A stretch of DNA of 64,000 bases from an uncultured Gammaproteobacteria bacterium (GCA_937898685.1 CALEJT010000084.1:1-64000), one strand, 5' to 3'; counted from the first letter of the stretch, positions 15,221 through 24,195 are shown. A program made the numbers and translations. The notes: generated by a model not told the origin, from the letters alone.

Positions 15221-16471
15221 TCAGTCGAGCGTCGATTCCAGCGCCAACTGGTCGGCGTAGGTTTCACGGCGGCGCACCAGCGTGTGCTTGGCACCATCCA
15301 CCATCACTTCGGCCGCGCGGTTGCGCGTGTTGTAGTTGGAACTCATCGAAAAGCAGTAGGCGCCGGCGGAGCATACGGCCAGCAGGTCACCCGCCGCCAG
15401 TGCAAGCGCACGTCCACGTCCGAGAAAGTCCGCTGATTCACATATCGGGCCCACGAGGTCCCAATTGAGTACCGGGCGGTCCGGTGGCGGCTGTACGACA
15501 GGTACGATGTCCATCACCGCCTCGTAGAGTGCGGGACGGATGATGTCGTTCATGGCACCGTCGATCACGGCGAAGTTCTTGCTGGCCGTGGGTTTGAGAT
15601 ATTCGACCTTGGTCAGCATCACACCGGCATTGGCCACGATGGAGCGGCCCGGCTCGAAGATCAGCTTCAGGCGGCGCGAGCCGAGCTTTTCCAATACTGC
15701 CTGGATGTAGTCGCTCGGCTCGGGCGGGGTTTCGTCCTGATAGCGCACGCCGAGACCACCGCCCAGATCCAGATGATCGATCCGGATGCCGCGCGCGGCG
15801 AGGCGATCGATCAGCAGCAGGAGGCGATCGAGCGCGTCCAGGAAGGGCGACAGCGTCGTCAGCTGCGAACCGATGTGGCAGTCCACGCCCACTACTTCGA
15901 TGCCGGGCAGAGAGTGTGCCTTCACGTAGAGTGCTTCGGCATCTTCAATGGCGATGCCGAACTTGTTGTCCTTCAGTCCCGTGGAGATGTAGGGGTGGGT
16001 CTTCGCATCCACGTCGGGATTCACGCGCAGCGAGATGCGCGCGATCTTGTCCATGTGCTCGGCCACGGCGGAAAGACGCTCCAGCTCCGCTTCCGATTCC
16101 ACGTTGAAGCAATGAATGTCGGCCTCGAGCGCCTGCTGCATCTCTTCGATGCTCTTGCCGACGCCGGAGAAGAGAATCTTGCCGGGATCGCCGCCGGCTT
16201 CGAGCACGCGCGTGAGCTCACCGCCGGAGACGATGTCGAAGCCTGCACCCATGCGCGCCAGCACGTTCAGCACGGCGAGGTTGGAATTGGCCTTCACGGC
16301 ATAGCAGATCAGGTGGTCGCGACCGGCGAGCGGCGCCTGATAGGCGCGCAGACGTTCTTCCAGCACGGCCCGTGAATAGACGAAGCACGGCGTGCCGTAG
16401 GTGGCGGCAATCAGGCTCAGGGGCACGTCTTCAGCGTGCAGCTGACCATCGCGATAGGTGAAGGCTTGCAT
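15221..16471 (-). CDS. lysA: Diaminopimelate decarboxylase
   Basis: LysA removes CO2 from meso-diaminopimelate to give lysine, using PLP. The 416-residue product has the PLP lysine in ICYAVKANSNLAVL (about residues 53-66), HIGSQL near 195, GGGLGVRY near 235, EPGRSIVANAGVML near 280, and the substrate-binding GPICESADFLGRGRAL near 340. The C-terminal SAGAYCFSMSSNYNTR closes the active site across the dimer. It lies between lptM and dapF on the minus strand, divergent from cyaY, an arrangement typical of gammaproteobacteria. Confidence 0.97.
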   Translation of the reverse strand: MQAFTYRDGQLHAEDVPLSLIAATYGTPCFVYSRAVLEERLRAYQAPLAGRDHLICYAVKANSNLAVLNVLARMGAGFDIVSGGELTRVLEAGGDPGKILFSGVGKSIEEMQQALEADIHCFNVESEAELERLSAVAEHMDKIARISLRVNPDVDAKTHPYISTGLKDNKFGIAIEDAEALYVKAHSLPGIEVVGVDCHIGSQLTTLSPFLDALDRLLLLIDRLAARGIRIDHLDLGGGLGVRYQDETPPEPSDYIQAVLEKLGSRRLKLIFEPGRSIVANAGVMLTKVEYLKPTASKNFAVIDGAMNDIIRPALYEAVMDIVPVVQPPPDRPVLNWDLVGPICESADFLGRGRALALAAGDLLAVCSAGAYCFSMSSNYNTRNRAAEVMVDGAKHTLVRRRETYADQLALESTLD

Positions 16472-16503
16472 CGAGGTTCCTGTTCAAAAAGCCCGAACGG
16501 GCA

Positions 16504-16620
16504 TCAAACGCCTGCGGCCTGGTTGGCAGCTGGCGCCGGTGGCGGCGTCAGAGGGCCTTTCTGGCCACAGCCGCTGAGGGCGAGGCAGCAAAGTAGCAAA
16601 GCGAACGAGAGCTTTTTCAT
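16504..16620 (-). CDS. lptM: Small lipoprotein LptM (YifL/LppL)
   Basis: This encodes a 38-residue lipoprotein precursor: MKKLSFALLLCCLALSGCGQKGPL followed by a short Pro/Ala tail. The lipobox LSGC places the lipidated Cys at about residue 18, and CGQKGPL is the conserved mature start of LptM, which helps LptD assembly at the outer membrane. It precedes lysA, as in many gammaproteobacteria. The open frame continues upstream, but the signal peptide fixes the start at 16618-16620. Confidence 0.9.
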   Translation of the reverse strand: MKKLSFALLLCCLALSGCGQKGPLTPPPAPAANQAAGV

Positions 16621-16746
16621 GACGGCGCCGTGTGCGGAAAAGCGGCAATTATACCGGTGTTGCGTTTCACCGACAGGCCCGGGCCGTTCCAAGGAAACAG
16701 AGCATTTGTTAAGGTGCGACCTCGTTTGATCAACGTAGGACCAACC

Positions 16747-17079
16747 ATGACCGACGCCGAGTTCCTTGCCCTATATCAGGCCACCTTGAACGACATCGAA
16801 AGCGTGGTGGAAGACGCCATCGACGAAGATGATGCCGAGATCGACTACGAGTCCGGGAACGACATGCTCACGCTGCAGTTCCGCAACGGCACGGTGGCCG
16901 TCATCAGTCGTCAGACTGCTGTGCAACAGCTGTGGCTGGCGGCACGTTCGGGAGGTTTCCACTTCGAGTGGAATCCCTCACGTGAAGAATGGGTATGCAC
17001 GCTCAACGGACAGTCTCTGGAAGACATGCTCGAGGAGATCTGTCTGGAACAGGGCGGCGTACGAATCAGCTTCAAGTGA
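16747..17079 (+). CDS. cyaY: Frataxin homologue CyaY
   Basis: CyaY is a 110-residue iron-binding regulator of Fe-S cluster assembly that acts on IscS. The acidic helix near the N-terminus (ESVVEDAIDEDDAEIDYES, about residues 18-36) is the iron-binding ridge, and TLQFRNGTVAVISRQTAVQQLWLAA (about 41-65) plus GGFHFEW form the sheet. The start is the ATG at 16747, where homology begins. It is divergent from lptM-lysA and ends just before a strong hairpin. Confidence 0.95.
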   Translation: MTDAEFLALYQATLNDIESVVEDAIDEDDAEIDYESGNDMLTLQFRNGTVAVISRQTAVQQLWLAARSGGFHFEWNPSREEWVCTLNGQSLEDMLEEICLEQGGVRISFK

Positions 17080-17083
17080 AAGA

Positions 17084-17112
17084 GAAAGCCCCGGCCTTGT
17101 GCCGGGGCTTTC
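17084..17112. terminator. Bidirectional hairpin between cyaY and the mscS gene
   Basis: A perfect 12-bp stem, GAAAGCCCCGGC (17084-17095) and GCCGGGGCTTTC (17101-17112), encloses a 5-nt loop. It sits between two convergent genes, 4 nt after cyaY and 3 nt before the end of the channel gene. The T-tract is short, but the stem is strong on both strands. Confidence 0.85.
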
Positions 17113-17115
17113 GTT

Positions 17116-17949
17116 TCAGGCCTTCTCTTCCTGCGGCTGGGCCTGCACGTGGGCGAAGACATCCTGCCGCGGATAGGGCGTGGTGATGTCCTCGGCATCC
17201 AGCGCAGTACGGATGCGTTCGAGCAACGAGGAGCGCACTGCACCATAATCCCCCGCCTTCACCCAGGGCTGCACGTAGAGACTGATGTTGTTCTGTCCCA
17301 GCTCCTGTACCCCCAGCGCGAAGGCCGGTTCCTTCAACACCCGTTCGTCGCTTTCCACCACCGAGGTGATGATTTCCTTCGCGCGCTGGATGTTGTGGTC
17401 GTAGCTGATGCCGATGAAGAGGTCGATGCGGCGAATGCCGAGCGTGTTGGCGTTGACGATGATGCCGTTGATGATCGAGGAGTTCGGCACGATGATGCGC
17501 TGGTTGTCGGCCGTGCGCAGCAGAGTGGCGAACATGCCGATCTCATCCACCGTGCCGCTCGTGCCACCCGCCGTGATGGAATCGCCGATCGAGAAAGGTC
17601 GGAACAGGATGATCATCACGCCCGCCGCAAAGTTCGACAGCGAATCCTTCAGCGCCAAGCCCACGGCCAGACCGGCGGCACCGACGATGGCGAGGAACGA
17701 GGTGACGTTGATTCCCAGCGTATCCACCGCGGCCAACACCACCGCCACGAGCATCGCGGCATAGGCGAGGTTGCCGAGGAACTTCACCAACATCAGATCC
17801 AGCCGCGTCCGTTCCAACACCCGCGTGAGCATCTTCGTGAAGCGGCCAGCCAGCCATTTACCGATGATGAAGATCGCGAGCGCCTGGACGATCTTGATGG
17901 CCCAGGGCAGCGCGTACAGTTCCAGAAATTGTTCCATCGATAGGTCCAT
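17116..17949 (-). CDS. Small-conductance mechanosensitive channel, MscS family
   Basis: The protein has 277 residues, standard for E. coli-type MscS. It has three hydrophobic helices: WAIKIVQALAIFIIGKWLAG (about 16-35), NLAYAAMLVAVVLAAVDTLG and VTSFLAIVGAAGLAVGLALKDSLSNFAAG. The last is the Gly/Ala-rich pore helix TM3, followed by the FRPFSIGDSI beta domain. It opens under membrane tension to release solutes during osmotic downshock. The start at 17947-17949 follows an AGGAG on the minus strand; upstream in-frame sequence lacks family similarity. It is divergent from the ABC-F gene. Confidence 0.93.
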   Translation of the reverse strand: MDLSMEQFLELYALPWAIKIVQALAIFIIGKWLAGRFTKMLTRVLERTRLDLMLVKFLGNLAYAAMLVAVVLAAVDTLGINVTSFLAIVGAAGLAVGLALKDSLSNFAAGVMIILFRPFSIGDSITAGGTSGTVDEIGMFATLLRTADNQRIIVPNSSIINGIIVNANTLGIRRIDLFIGISYDHNIQRAKEIITSVVESDERVLKEPAFALGVQELGQNNISLYVQPWVKAGDYGAVRSSLLERIRTALDAEDITTPYPRQDVFAHVQAQPQEEKA

Positions 17950-18091
17950 GGTTCTCCTCTTCCAGGGTGTGCGAGCGCGGGAGTAAAGCACTTTGACTCT
18001 GCAGCGGCAACGCGCGAACAGGGGACAGCGGCCGTACGCGCAGCATTCCCTGCAGTGCGTACCCGTACGGGAAATCACCGGCGCAGCCCCG

Positions 18092-18097
18092 TATAAT
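18092..18097 (+). promoter_or_regulatory. -10 box for the ABC-F gene
   Basis: Perfect TATAAT in the context GTATAATGCGCGGCC, 28 nt before the ATG at 18126. The predicted leader would be about 20 nt. No clear -35 is visible. Confidence 0.65.
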
Positions 18098-18125
18098 GCG
18101 CGGCCTTTTCCAGCGAACAACGCTC

Positions 18126-20021
18126 ATGATCACGCTGCAGAACCTGAGCCTCTATCAGGGCTCCACCATCCTCATTCAGGACAGCTCCCTCTCGATCTAT
18201 CAGGGTCAGAAGGTGGGCGTCATCGGCCGCAATGGCTGTGGCAAGTCCACGCTGTTCCGTCTCCTGATGGGCGAGATCCTGCCCGATGCGGGCGAAGTCT
18301 CGATGCCCGAAAAACTGCAGCGCGCGCAGATGAAGCAGGAAACCGCAGCGTCCTCACGCACGGCGGTGGACTACGTGCTCGATGGCCACACGCGTTTCCG
18401 CGAAGTGGAGGCCGCCATCGCGGCCGCGCAGGAACGCGACGATCACGCCGCGCTCGCGCGTCATCTCGGCGAGTTCGACGAGCTCGAAGGCTATGCGCTG
18501 CAGAATCGCGCCGAACAACTCTTGAGTGGCCTGGGCTTTGCGGTGGAGGAATTCACCAAGACCGTGGCCGAGTTCTCCGGCGGTTGGCGTATTCGCCTCA
18601 ACCTGGCGCAAGCGCTGATGCAGCCCTCGGAACTCTTGCTGCTCGACGAGCCCACCAACCATCTCGATCTCGAGGCCACGCTGTGGTTGCAGCAGTGGTT
18701 GCAGCGTTACGAAGGCACGGTGCTCCTGATCTCGCACGACCGGCAGTTCCTCGATGAAGTGGTCGAACACATCATCAGTTTCGAGAACCACAAGCTGGTT
18801 ACCTACCGCGGCAACTATTCCTCGTACGAGCGGCAGAAGGCCGAGCGTCTCGCGCAGCAACAGGCGGCCTACGAGAAACAACAGGAGCGCAAGGCGCGCA
18901 TCGAAGACTTCGTGCGACGTTTCCGCGCCAAGGCCACCAAGGCACGTCAGGCACAGAGCCGCTTGAAGGAACTGCAGCGCATGGTGGAGATCGAGCCGGC
19001 GCACATCGATTCGCCCTTCCAATTCCGCTTCCGCGAAGCCAAGCGCTATCCCGACATCGTGCTCACCTGCGAAGACCTCGCCGTCGGCTACGAGCCGGGC
19101 AAGCCGCTCTTCAGCAAGTTCAACTTCACCGTGCTCAATGGTGCGCGCATCGGCTTGCTCGGCCCGAATGGTCAGGGTAAGTCCACCTTGCTCAAGACGC
19201 TCGCTGGACAACTGCAGGCGCTCGCCGGCAAACAACATCAGCATGATCATCTCGTGCTCGGCTACTGCGCGCAGGAGCAGACGGACGTGCTCGATCTCGA
19301 TGCCACGCCGCTGCAACTGATGCAGCGCATCGATCCGACCGCGCCCGAGCAGGAACTGCGCAACTTCCTCGGCGCCTTCGCCTTCCGCGGAGAACAGGCC
19401 GACTCGGTGATTCGGCCGTTCTCCGGTGGAGAGAAGTCCCGGCTCGCCCTCGCGCTCGTCGCCTGGCAGCGCCCGAACCTGTTGCTGATGGACGAGCCCA
19501 CCAACCACCTGGACCTCGAGATGGTGCACGCACTCACGCGTGCGCTGCAGGAATACGAAGGCGCGTTGATCCTCGTTTCACACGATCGTCACCTTCTGAA
19601 CAACACCGTCGATCAATTCTTGTTGGTGCACAACGGCAAGGTGGAAGTGTTCGAGGGTTCGCTCGACGACTACGAGAAACTCATCATCGAGTCGCGCGCG
19701 GATCAGAACAAACCGGGCAAGAGCCTTGCCGCAACGGCCGTCGACAAGAAGGAGCAGCGTCAGCAGAATGCCCTGCGCCGCGAACAATTGCGTCCCCTGC
19801 GCGACAAACTGAAGAAGGTCGAGCAACAGCTCGAGAAGGATCAGAAACGCCTCGCCGACATCGAAGCACGGCTCGCCGAACCCAGCCTCTACGAAGAAGC
19901 CAACAAGGCCCAGCTCGCCAAGTTGCTGCAGGAGCAAGGTGAACTCAAACGCCGCACCGCCGAAGCGGAGGAGCAGTGGTTGAGTCTTACCGAGGAATTG
20001 GAAGCCGCGCAGGCAGAGTAG
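18126..20021 (+). CDS. ABC-F ribosome-associated ATPase, YheS-like
   Basis: The 631-residue protein has two ABC domains and no membrane segment. Walker A motifs are GRNGCGKST (about residues 36-44) and GPNGQGKST (about 347-355). Signature sequences are FSGGWRIRLNLAQAL and FSGGEKSRLALALV, with LLLLDEPTNHLDL and LLLMDEPTNHLDLE for Walker B. The inter-domain linker is rich in Gln, Arg and Lys, and a charged coiled-coil tail (about 555-630) follows. ABC-F proteins bind the ribosomal E site and modulate translation. Length and tail favour YheS over EttA or Uup, by inference. The ATG at 18126 lies 28 nt from a TATAAT. Confidence 0.92.
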   Translation: MITLQNLSLYQGSTILIQDSSLSIYQGQKVGVIGRNGCGKSTLFRLLMGEILPDAGEVSMPEKLQRAQMKQETAASSRTAVDYVLDGHTRFREVEAAIAAAQERDDHAALARHLGEFDELEGYALQNRAEQLLSGLGFAVEEFTKTVAEFSGGWRIRLNLAQALMQPSELLLLDEPTNHLDLEATLWLQQWLQRYEGTVLLISHDRQFLDEVVEHIISFENHKLVTYRGNYSSYERQKAERLAQQQAAYEKQQERKARIEDFVRRFRAKATKARQAQSRLKELQRMVEIEPAHIDSPFQFRFREAKRYPDIVLTCEDLAVGYEPGKPLFSKFNFTVLNGARIGLLGPNGQGKSTLLKTLAGQLQALAGKQHQHDHLVLGYCAQEQTDVLDLDATPLQLMQRIDPTAPEQELRNFLGAFAFRGEQADSVIRPFSGGEKSRLALALVAWQRPNLLLMDEPTNHLDLEMVHALTRALQEYEGALILVSHDRHLLNNTVDQFLLVHNGKVEVFEGSLDDYEKLIIESRADQNKPGKSLAATAVDKKEQRQQNALRREQLRPLRDKLKKVEQQLEKDQKRLADIEARLAEPSLYEEANKAQLAKLLQEQGELKRRTAEAEEQWLSLTEELEAAQAE

Positions 20022-20387
20022 CTGAGAGTTTCATCGTAGATTGGGCTGAACCTGCAGGGTGAGGCCCAACCAGCGATGTTGGGAATTCGTTGGAGCTGCG
20101 AAAGTCTTGGTTGGGCTTCGCCGCCTGCGAGACTCGGACCCAATCGCCCACAGAGCAAGCATCGTTCGCCCATTCTCTTCGCTCACGTGAGTGATCCGCA
20201 CGTTCCGCTCGGTGCATGTGCAACCCCGACCGAAGACTTACGACCCATGGATGTTGGGCTGAACGGAATGAAGCCCGGCAAGCGCTCTTGGGTTTTTGCC
20301 GTCACCTCGAGCATCCCCGTTGGGCTTCACCCTGCGGGTTCAGCCCCAACCTATTAGGAGCCCGACCATTCGAGGGAGCGACGCAGA
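20022..20387. other. Intergenic stretch filled by palindromic repeats
   Basis: No gene is seen between the convergent ABC-F and RDD genes. The stretch is built mainly from GTTGGGCT-type palindromes. Open frames on either strand are short and run through the repeats, so they are not credible genes. Confidence 0.7.
20041..20350. repeat. Cluster of dispersed palindromes
   Basis: At least four arms-plus-loop units lie in this 310-bp cluster. TTGGGC/GCCCAA spans 20041-20069. A diverged unit begins at GGTTGGGCTTCG near 20109. GTTGGGCTGAACGGAATGAAGCCC lies near 20253. The best unit, GTTGGGCTTCAC to CAGCCCCAAC, spans 20319-20350. The consensus arms are GTTGGGCT and AGCCCAAC around a loop of about 15 nt. 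This is the densest of three loci of the family in the window. Confidence 0.7.
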
Positions 20388-21341
20388 CTACACCCCCGCA
20401 GTCGCCATCTGAATCATGAGATGCAGGGCGATGAAGGCACAGATCACCACGAAGGCAATCAGGGAACGCACGAAGCCGATTGGTTTGCTTTCGACGTTGC
20501 GAAGTCCGGCGTCGTAGGAGGTGCACTGGTCGCGCTTCACGCGCAGATACTGCCGGATCAGGGTGAACAAGCTGATGAGCGGCAAGCCCATACCCAGACC
20601 GGAAAAGTAGACGCTGAACTGTCGCTGCCAGTACTGCCCGAAGTCGAGCGGCTTGCCATCTTGCGTGGTCAAGGAAAGGCCGAGCAGGGCCTTGCCGGGC
20701 GTCGAACCGAAGACGCCGAAAATCAGCGATTCGAGGAAGAGATAGACCGGCACCATCAGCAAGCCGAATGCGGTTTCGCCGCCGGGACGCGCCAACAACA
20801 TGGCGATGTCGGGTGAGTAATAGGCGCCCCAGAAGGCGAGAAAGAAAGAAGTGGGTAGGCCAATGAGAGAACCGTCGATGAAACGTGCCCAGAAACGGCG
20901 GGCCGGACCGGCATGGAATAACTCTGCCTGGCTCTCGTCCGCAACCTCGTCCTGCGGTGCGGCTGCGGCCTTCACTGCCGCAGCGAGATCATCCACCACG
21001 GCGATCGGCACCCAGTGATGCAAGCCTTGTTTCCACACGAGGTGATTGGCTTTCAATCGTCCTCGGGCAATCAGTTCCTTGAGATCTTCGTACGAACAGG
21101 GGCCATAGCGTTCCCCTGAAATCGCGTACCACCAGTCGCGATTGTTGAGCAGTTCATGCGCGACGTCGCGCGTGGGTGCGCGCAGTTCCGTATCTCCCAG
21201 TTTCATCCAATTTGCGAGGCCCGGCTTCCACACCAGATGTGAATTGCTCAGTTCGCCGCGCGAGACGAGTTCCTGCATTTCTCCCAACGAAGCCGGGCCG
21301 ACCTTGTCGTGGCCCGACACATACCACCATTCTTGTTGCAT
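20388..21341 (-). CDS. Membrane protein with two GYF2 domains and an RDD domain
   Basis: The protein has 317 residues. Two N-terminal GYF2-type repeats start WWYVSGHDKVGPASLGEMQE (about 5-24) and WWYAISGERYGPCSYEDLKE (about 70-89), each ending HLVWK. A linker leads to an RDD domain with ARFIDGSLIGLPTSFFL (about 152-168), FGSTPGKALLGLSL (about 212-225) and a C-terminal helix SLIAFVVICAFIALHLMIQ. GYF2 domains are thought to bind peptides; RDD proteins are membrane proteins, some with transport roles. The combination is common but uncharacterised. It is convergent with the ABC-F gene across the repeat cluster. Confidence 0.82.
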   Translation of the reverse strand: MQQEWWYVSGHDKVGPASLGEMQELVSRGELSNSHLVWKPGLANWMKLGDTELRAPTRDVAHELLNNRDWWYAISGERYGPCSYEDLKELIARGRLKANHLVWKQGLHHWVPIAVVDDLAAAVKAAAAPQDEVADESQAELFHAGPARRFWARFIDGSLIGLPTSFFLAFWGAYYSPDIAMLLARPGGETAFGLLMVPVYLFLESLIFGVFGSTPGKALLGLSLTTQDGKPLDFGQYWQRQFSVYFSGLGMGLPLISLFTLIRQYLRVKRDQCTSYDAGLRNVESKPIGFVRSLIAFVVICAFIALHLMIQMATAGV

Positions 21342-22200
21342 ACGACTATCTCTTCGATACAGCTGGCCCGTCTGCTCGTGGCAGATGCGGATTAGGGAAA
21401 TTGGTGCCGACCTCGCGGAATGCAGCGGTCCGTGCGTGCGGAAGAAGTGGGCTTGCTGGTATCAAGCCGTCTCTAGCGGAGGGTAAAGGCGTACGGTTGC
21501 GAATTATCCCGGAAATACGCGGTGCGAACTAACCCATATCGATCGATTGCACAGAATTTTATTTTTCATCAAGTTTCGATGAGTCGCGTTCGCAACAACT
21601 GTGCTCATCGAATGCTGCGCTGACGATTTCGTTCGCATTTGTTACATCCTGCAACCACGAATTAACTGACTGACGCGTCAATCGGAACTTCAACTCCACT
21701 TCATCGCCGCTCTTTCGAAGAGCATGAGTGGACCAACAGCATTGCGCCATGGACTTCGCGCGTCAGGCGCTGCTGCTCGAGAAGCTGTCGCTGTTGCTGT
21801 AGTGCTCATGCCAACGTTGCTCCTGTAACTTCACTGCGAAATGCGGCGCGAGTCGTTCCATCGCTACCTTACTCGTGCAGAGGAACGCGTCTCGCATTCG
21901 TCCTTGCGCCGGTCATGAAAGTGCTGACCAAAGGCATGCCTGGCTTCCCTCGGAAGCCGCGGGCAACGGGAAGTGAGGTAGGTGCTTGGCGAATTCGTCG
22001 ACGTGCAAGGTTTTCGCTGCGCTCGTGCCTGCGATGGCATGCACTGCGCCGAGCGAGGCGCCCGAGTGTCTCTGCAACCTAAAGAATCAAACCGATCGGT
22101 TTTTATTGATGCTCGAGTCGAGCGCCTGCGCTGGGCCTGTGTTGGGCATACGGAAATGGCGCGGTGCCTACAGCGATGGCGCGCCTCTGCGGCGTACGGC
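21342..22200. other. Gene-poor region with AT-rich patch and hairpin
   Basis: I see no gene here. A 63-codon minus-strand frame (21559-21750) and a longer plus frame from 21982 lack ribosome sites and family features; the latter runs antisense through ogt. The patch around 21530-21680 is visibly richer in A and T than its surroundings. It holds a perfect 9-bp inverted repeat, TTCGATGAG (21575-21583) and CTCATCGAA (21604-21612). It may be decayed acquired DNA or an unannotated RNA. Confidence 0.45.
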
Positions 22201-22743
22201 TCACCAGCCGAACAGGTCGTCTTCGAGCGCGCCTTCCAGTTGCAACAACTTCAGCTTGGTGAGCGTGCCGCCTGGTGCCGAAAAACCGCCGGGTTTCCCA
22301 TTGGCGGCGAGCACCCGATGACAAGGCACGATGGGTGGGAAGGGGTTCGTTGCCATGGCCTGACCGACGGCACGAGCGGCGCCGGGCTCGCCGAGTTTGG
22401 CGGCGACTTCGCCATAACTCAGCGTGGCGCCGCGCGGAATGGCGCGCACCAAGTCGTAGATGCGTTGGGTGAAGGGCGCGACCTCGGAAAAGTCGAGCGG
22501 CACCGTGCTCAGATCCGCTACTTCTCCTGCGAGCAGCAGCTGAATCTGCTCGATGGTCTGCCGGACGAAGGCGGGGAATTCGGAGCTTTCTGTAGCGTCG
22601 CCGCCACAGAGATGCGCACGTAGATGAGCGAGATCGGGATCGGGGAGGGAGCTGCGCACGATGCCGGTGTCGTTCCAGGCCAGGCCGCAGGTGCCCAGAG
22701 CCGTCGTGAAGAGCGTGAAGTGTGTGGCGGGCGAATTCTTCAC
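22201..22743 (-). CDS. ogt: Methylated-DNA-[protein]-cysteine S-methyltransferase
   Basis: This DNA repair protein moves the alkyl group from O6-alkylguanine to its own cysteine and is consumed in the process. The 180-residue product has the C-terminal domain RGATLSYGEVAAKLGEPGAARAVGQAMATNPFPPIVPCHRVL, with the acceptor Cys in PCHRV at about residue 148. The N-terminal half is a short Ogt-type domain with no Ada zinc cysteines. It starts with GTG at 22741-22743, 17 nt downstream of the argH stop, so it is probably the second gene of that transcript. Confidence 0.93.
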   Translation of the reverse strand: MKNSPATHFTLFTTALGTCGLAWNDTGIVRSSLPDPDLAHLRAHLCGGDATESSEFPAFVRQTIEQIQLLLAGEVADLSTVPLDFSEVAPFTQRIYDLVRAIPRGATLSYGEVAAKLGEPGAARAVGQAMATNPFPPIVPCHRVLAANGKPGGFSAPGGTLTKLKLLQLEGALEDDLFGW

Positions 22744-22760
22744 GACGGCCTCATGGATTG

Positions 22761-24137
22761 TTACAGCAGTTGTCGCGCGCGGGCGATGGCAGCGCGTACC
22801 TGGGCGGGCGCGGTGCCGCCAATGTGGTTGCGGGCGTTGACGGAGCCTTCGAGGCTCAGCACCTGATAGACGTCTTCTTCGATCATGGTGCTGAATTGAC
22901 GCAGTTCGTCGAGCGTGAGCTGGCTGAGGTCACGACCTTCCTTGATGCCGAAGGCCACGCTCTTGCCCACCACCTCGTGAGCGTCGCGGAACGGCAGGCC
23001 TTTTTTGACCAGATAGTCGGCAAGGTCGGTGGCAGTGGCATAACCGCGCGCGGCGGCTTCGTACATCTTGTCCTTCTTCGGCTTGATGGCCGGCACCATG
23101 TCGGCATAGGCCTTCAAGCAGTCGCGCACGGTGTCGAGCGTGTCGAACAGCGGCTCTTTGTCTTCCTGGTTGTCCTTGTTGTACGCGAGGGGCTGGCCCT
23201 TCATCAGCATCAACAAACTTACGAGGTGACCGGTCACGCGGCCGCTCTTGCCGCGCACGAGTTCCGGCACGTCGGGATTCTTCTTCTGCGGCATGATCGA
23301 GGAGCCGGTGCAGAAGCGGTCGGGCAGATCGATGAAGTCGAACTGCGAGGAGGTCCAGAGCACGAGTTCTTCGGAGAAGCGCGAGAGGTGGGTCATGATC
23401 AGACTCGCCGCGGCGCAGAGTTCGATCGCGAAGTCGCGGTCGCTGACGGAGTCGAGTGAGTTTTCCGTCGGCTTGTCGAAGCCGAGCAGTTCTGCCGTGA
23501 GATGACGGTCGATCGGATAGGTGGTGCCGGCGAGAGCAGCGGCGCCGAGCGGGCACACGTTGAGACGCTTGCGACAGTCGACGAGACGGCTGTGGTCACG
23601 CTGCAGCATCTCGAACCAGGCCATCAGATGATGACCGAAGGTCACGGGCTGTGCGGTCTGCAGATGCGTGAAGCCCGGCATGATGGTGTCGGCTTCGCGC
23701 TCGGCCACGTCGAGGATGCCGTGCTGCAGGCGGCGCAGTTCGGCCAGGATCACGTCGATCTCGTCACGCACGTAGAGGCGGATGTCGGTAGCCACCTGGT
23801 CGTTGCGCGAACGGCCGGTGTGCAGCTTCTTGCCGGTGAGGCCGATGCGATCGGTGAGACGGCTTTCGACGTTCATGTGCACGTCTTCGAGCTTGACCGA
23901 CCACTCGAAGTTGCCGGCATCACACTCGGCCTTGATGGCTTGCAGACCTTCGACGATGGCCTTGCGCTCGTCGGCACTCAGGATGCCGGCCTTCTCCAGC
24001 ATCGTGGCATGGGCGATGGATCCCCGGATGTCGGCGGCATACATGCGTTGGTCGAATCCGACCGAGGCGGTGAAGCGTTCGACGAAGGCGTCCGTGGGCT
24101 CGGAGAAGCGGCCCCCCCAGGGTTTGTCCTGACTCAT
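22761..24137 (-). CDS. argH: Argininosuccinate lyase
   Basis: ArgH splits argininosuccinate into arginine and fumarate, the last step of arginine synthesis. The 458-residue product starts MSQDKPWGGRFSEPTDAFVE. It carries VHMNVESRLTDRIG (about 85-98), THLQTAQPVTFGHHLM (about 158-173) and the fumarase-superfamily signature GSSIMPQKKNPD (about 279-290). The ATG at 24135-24137 is the family start; the frame remains open upstream but overlaps the promoter. An extended -10 lies 50 nt upstream on the minus strand. Confidence 0.97.
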   Translation of the reverse strand: MSQDKPWGGRFSEPTDAFVERFTASVGFDQRMYAADIRGSIAHATMLEKAGILSADERKAIVEGLQAIKAECDAGNFEWSVKLEDVHMNVESRLTDRIGLTGKKLHTGRSRNDQVATDIRLYVRDEIDVILAELRRLQHGILDVAEREADTIMPGFTHLQTAQPVTFGHHLMAWFEMLQRDHSRLVDCRKRLNVCPLGAAALAGTTYPIDRHLTAELLGFDKPTENSLDSVSDRDFAIELCAAASLIMTHLSRFSEELVLWTSSQFDFIDLPDRFCTGSSIMPQKKNPDVPELVRGKSGRVTGHLVSLLMLMKGQPLAYNKDNQEDKEPLFDTLDTVRDCLKAYADMVPAIKPKKDKMYEAAARGYATATDLADYLVKKGLPFRDAHEVVGKSVAFGIKEGRDLSQLTLDELRQFSTMIEEDVYQVLSLEGSVNARNHIGGTAPAQVRAAIARARQLL

Positions 24138-24186
24138 GATGTTCTCGCGTGTAAGGGCGGAAGACCGCCGGTTTGAAAGGGGCGCG

Positions 24187-24192
24187 ATTATA
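24187..24192 (-). promoter_or_regulatory. Extended -10 promoter for argH-ogt
   Basis: On the minus strand the sequence is TTGCTATAATCGC, a perfect TATAAT with the TGn extension, 50 nt before the argH ATG. No clear -35 and no obvious arginine operator (ArgR box) were found by eye. Confidence 0.65.
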
Positions 24193-24195
24193 GCA

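Noticed and set aside
21559..21750. 63-codon minus frame in the gene-poor region
   Set aside because: No start signal, no recognised domain, and composition unlike neighbouring genes.
21982..22623. 213-codon plus frame overlapping ogt
   Set aside because: Most of it is antisense to ogt, which has a clear PCHRV active site.
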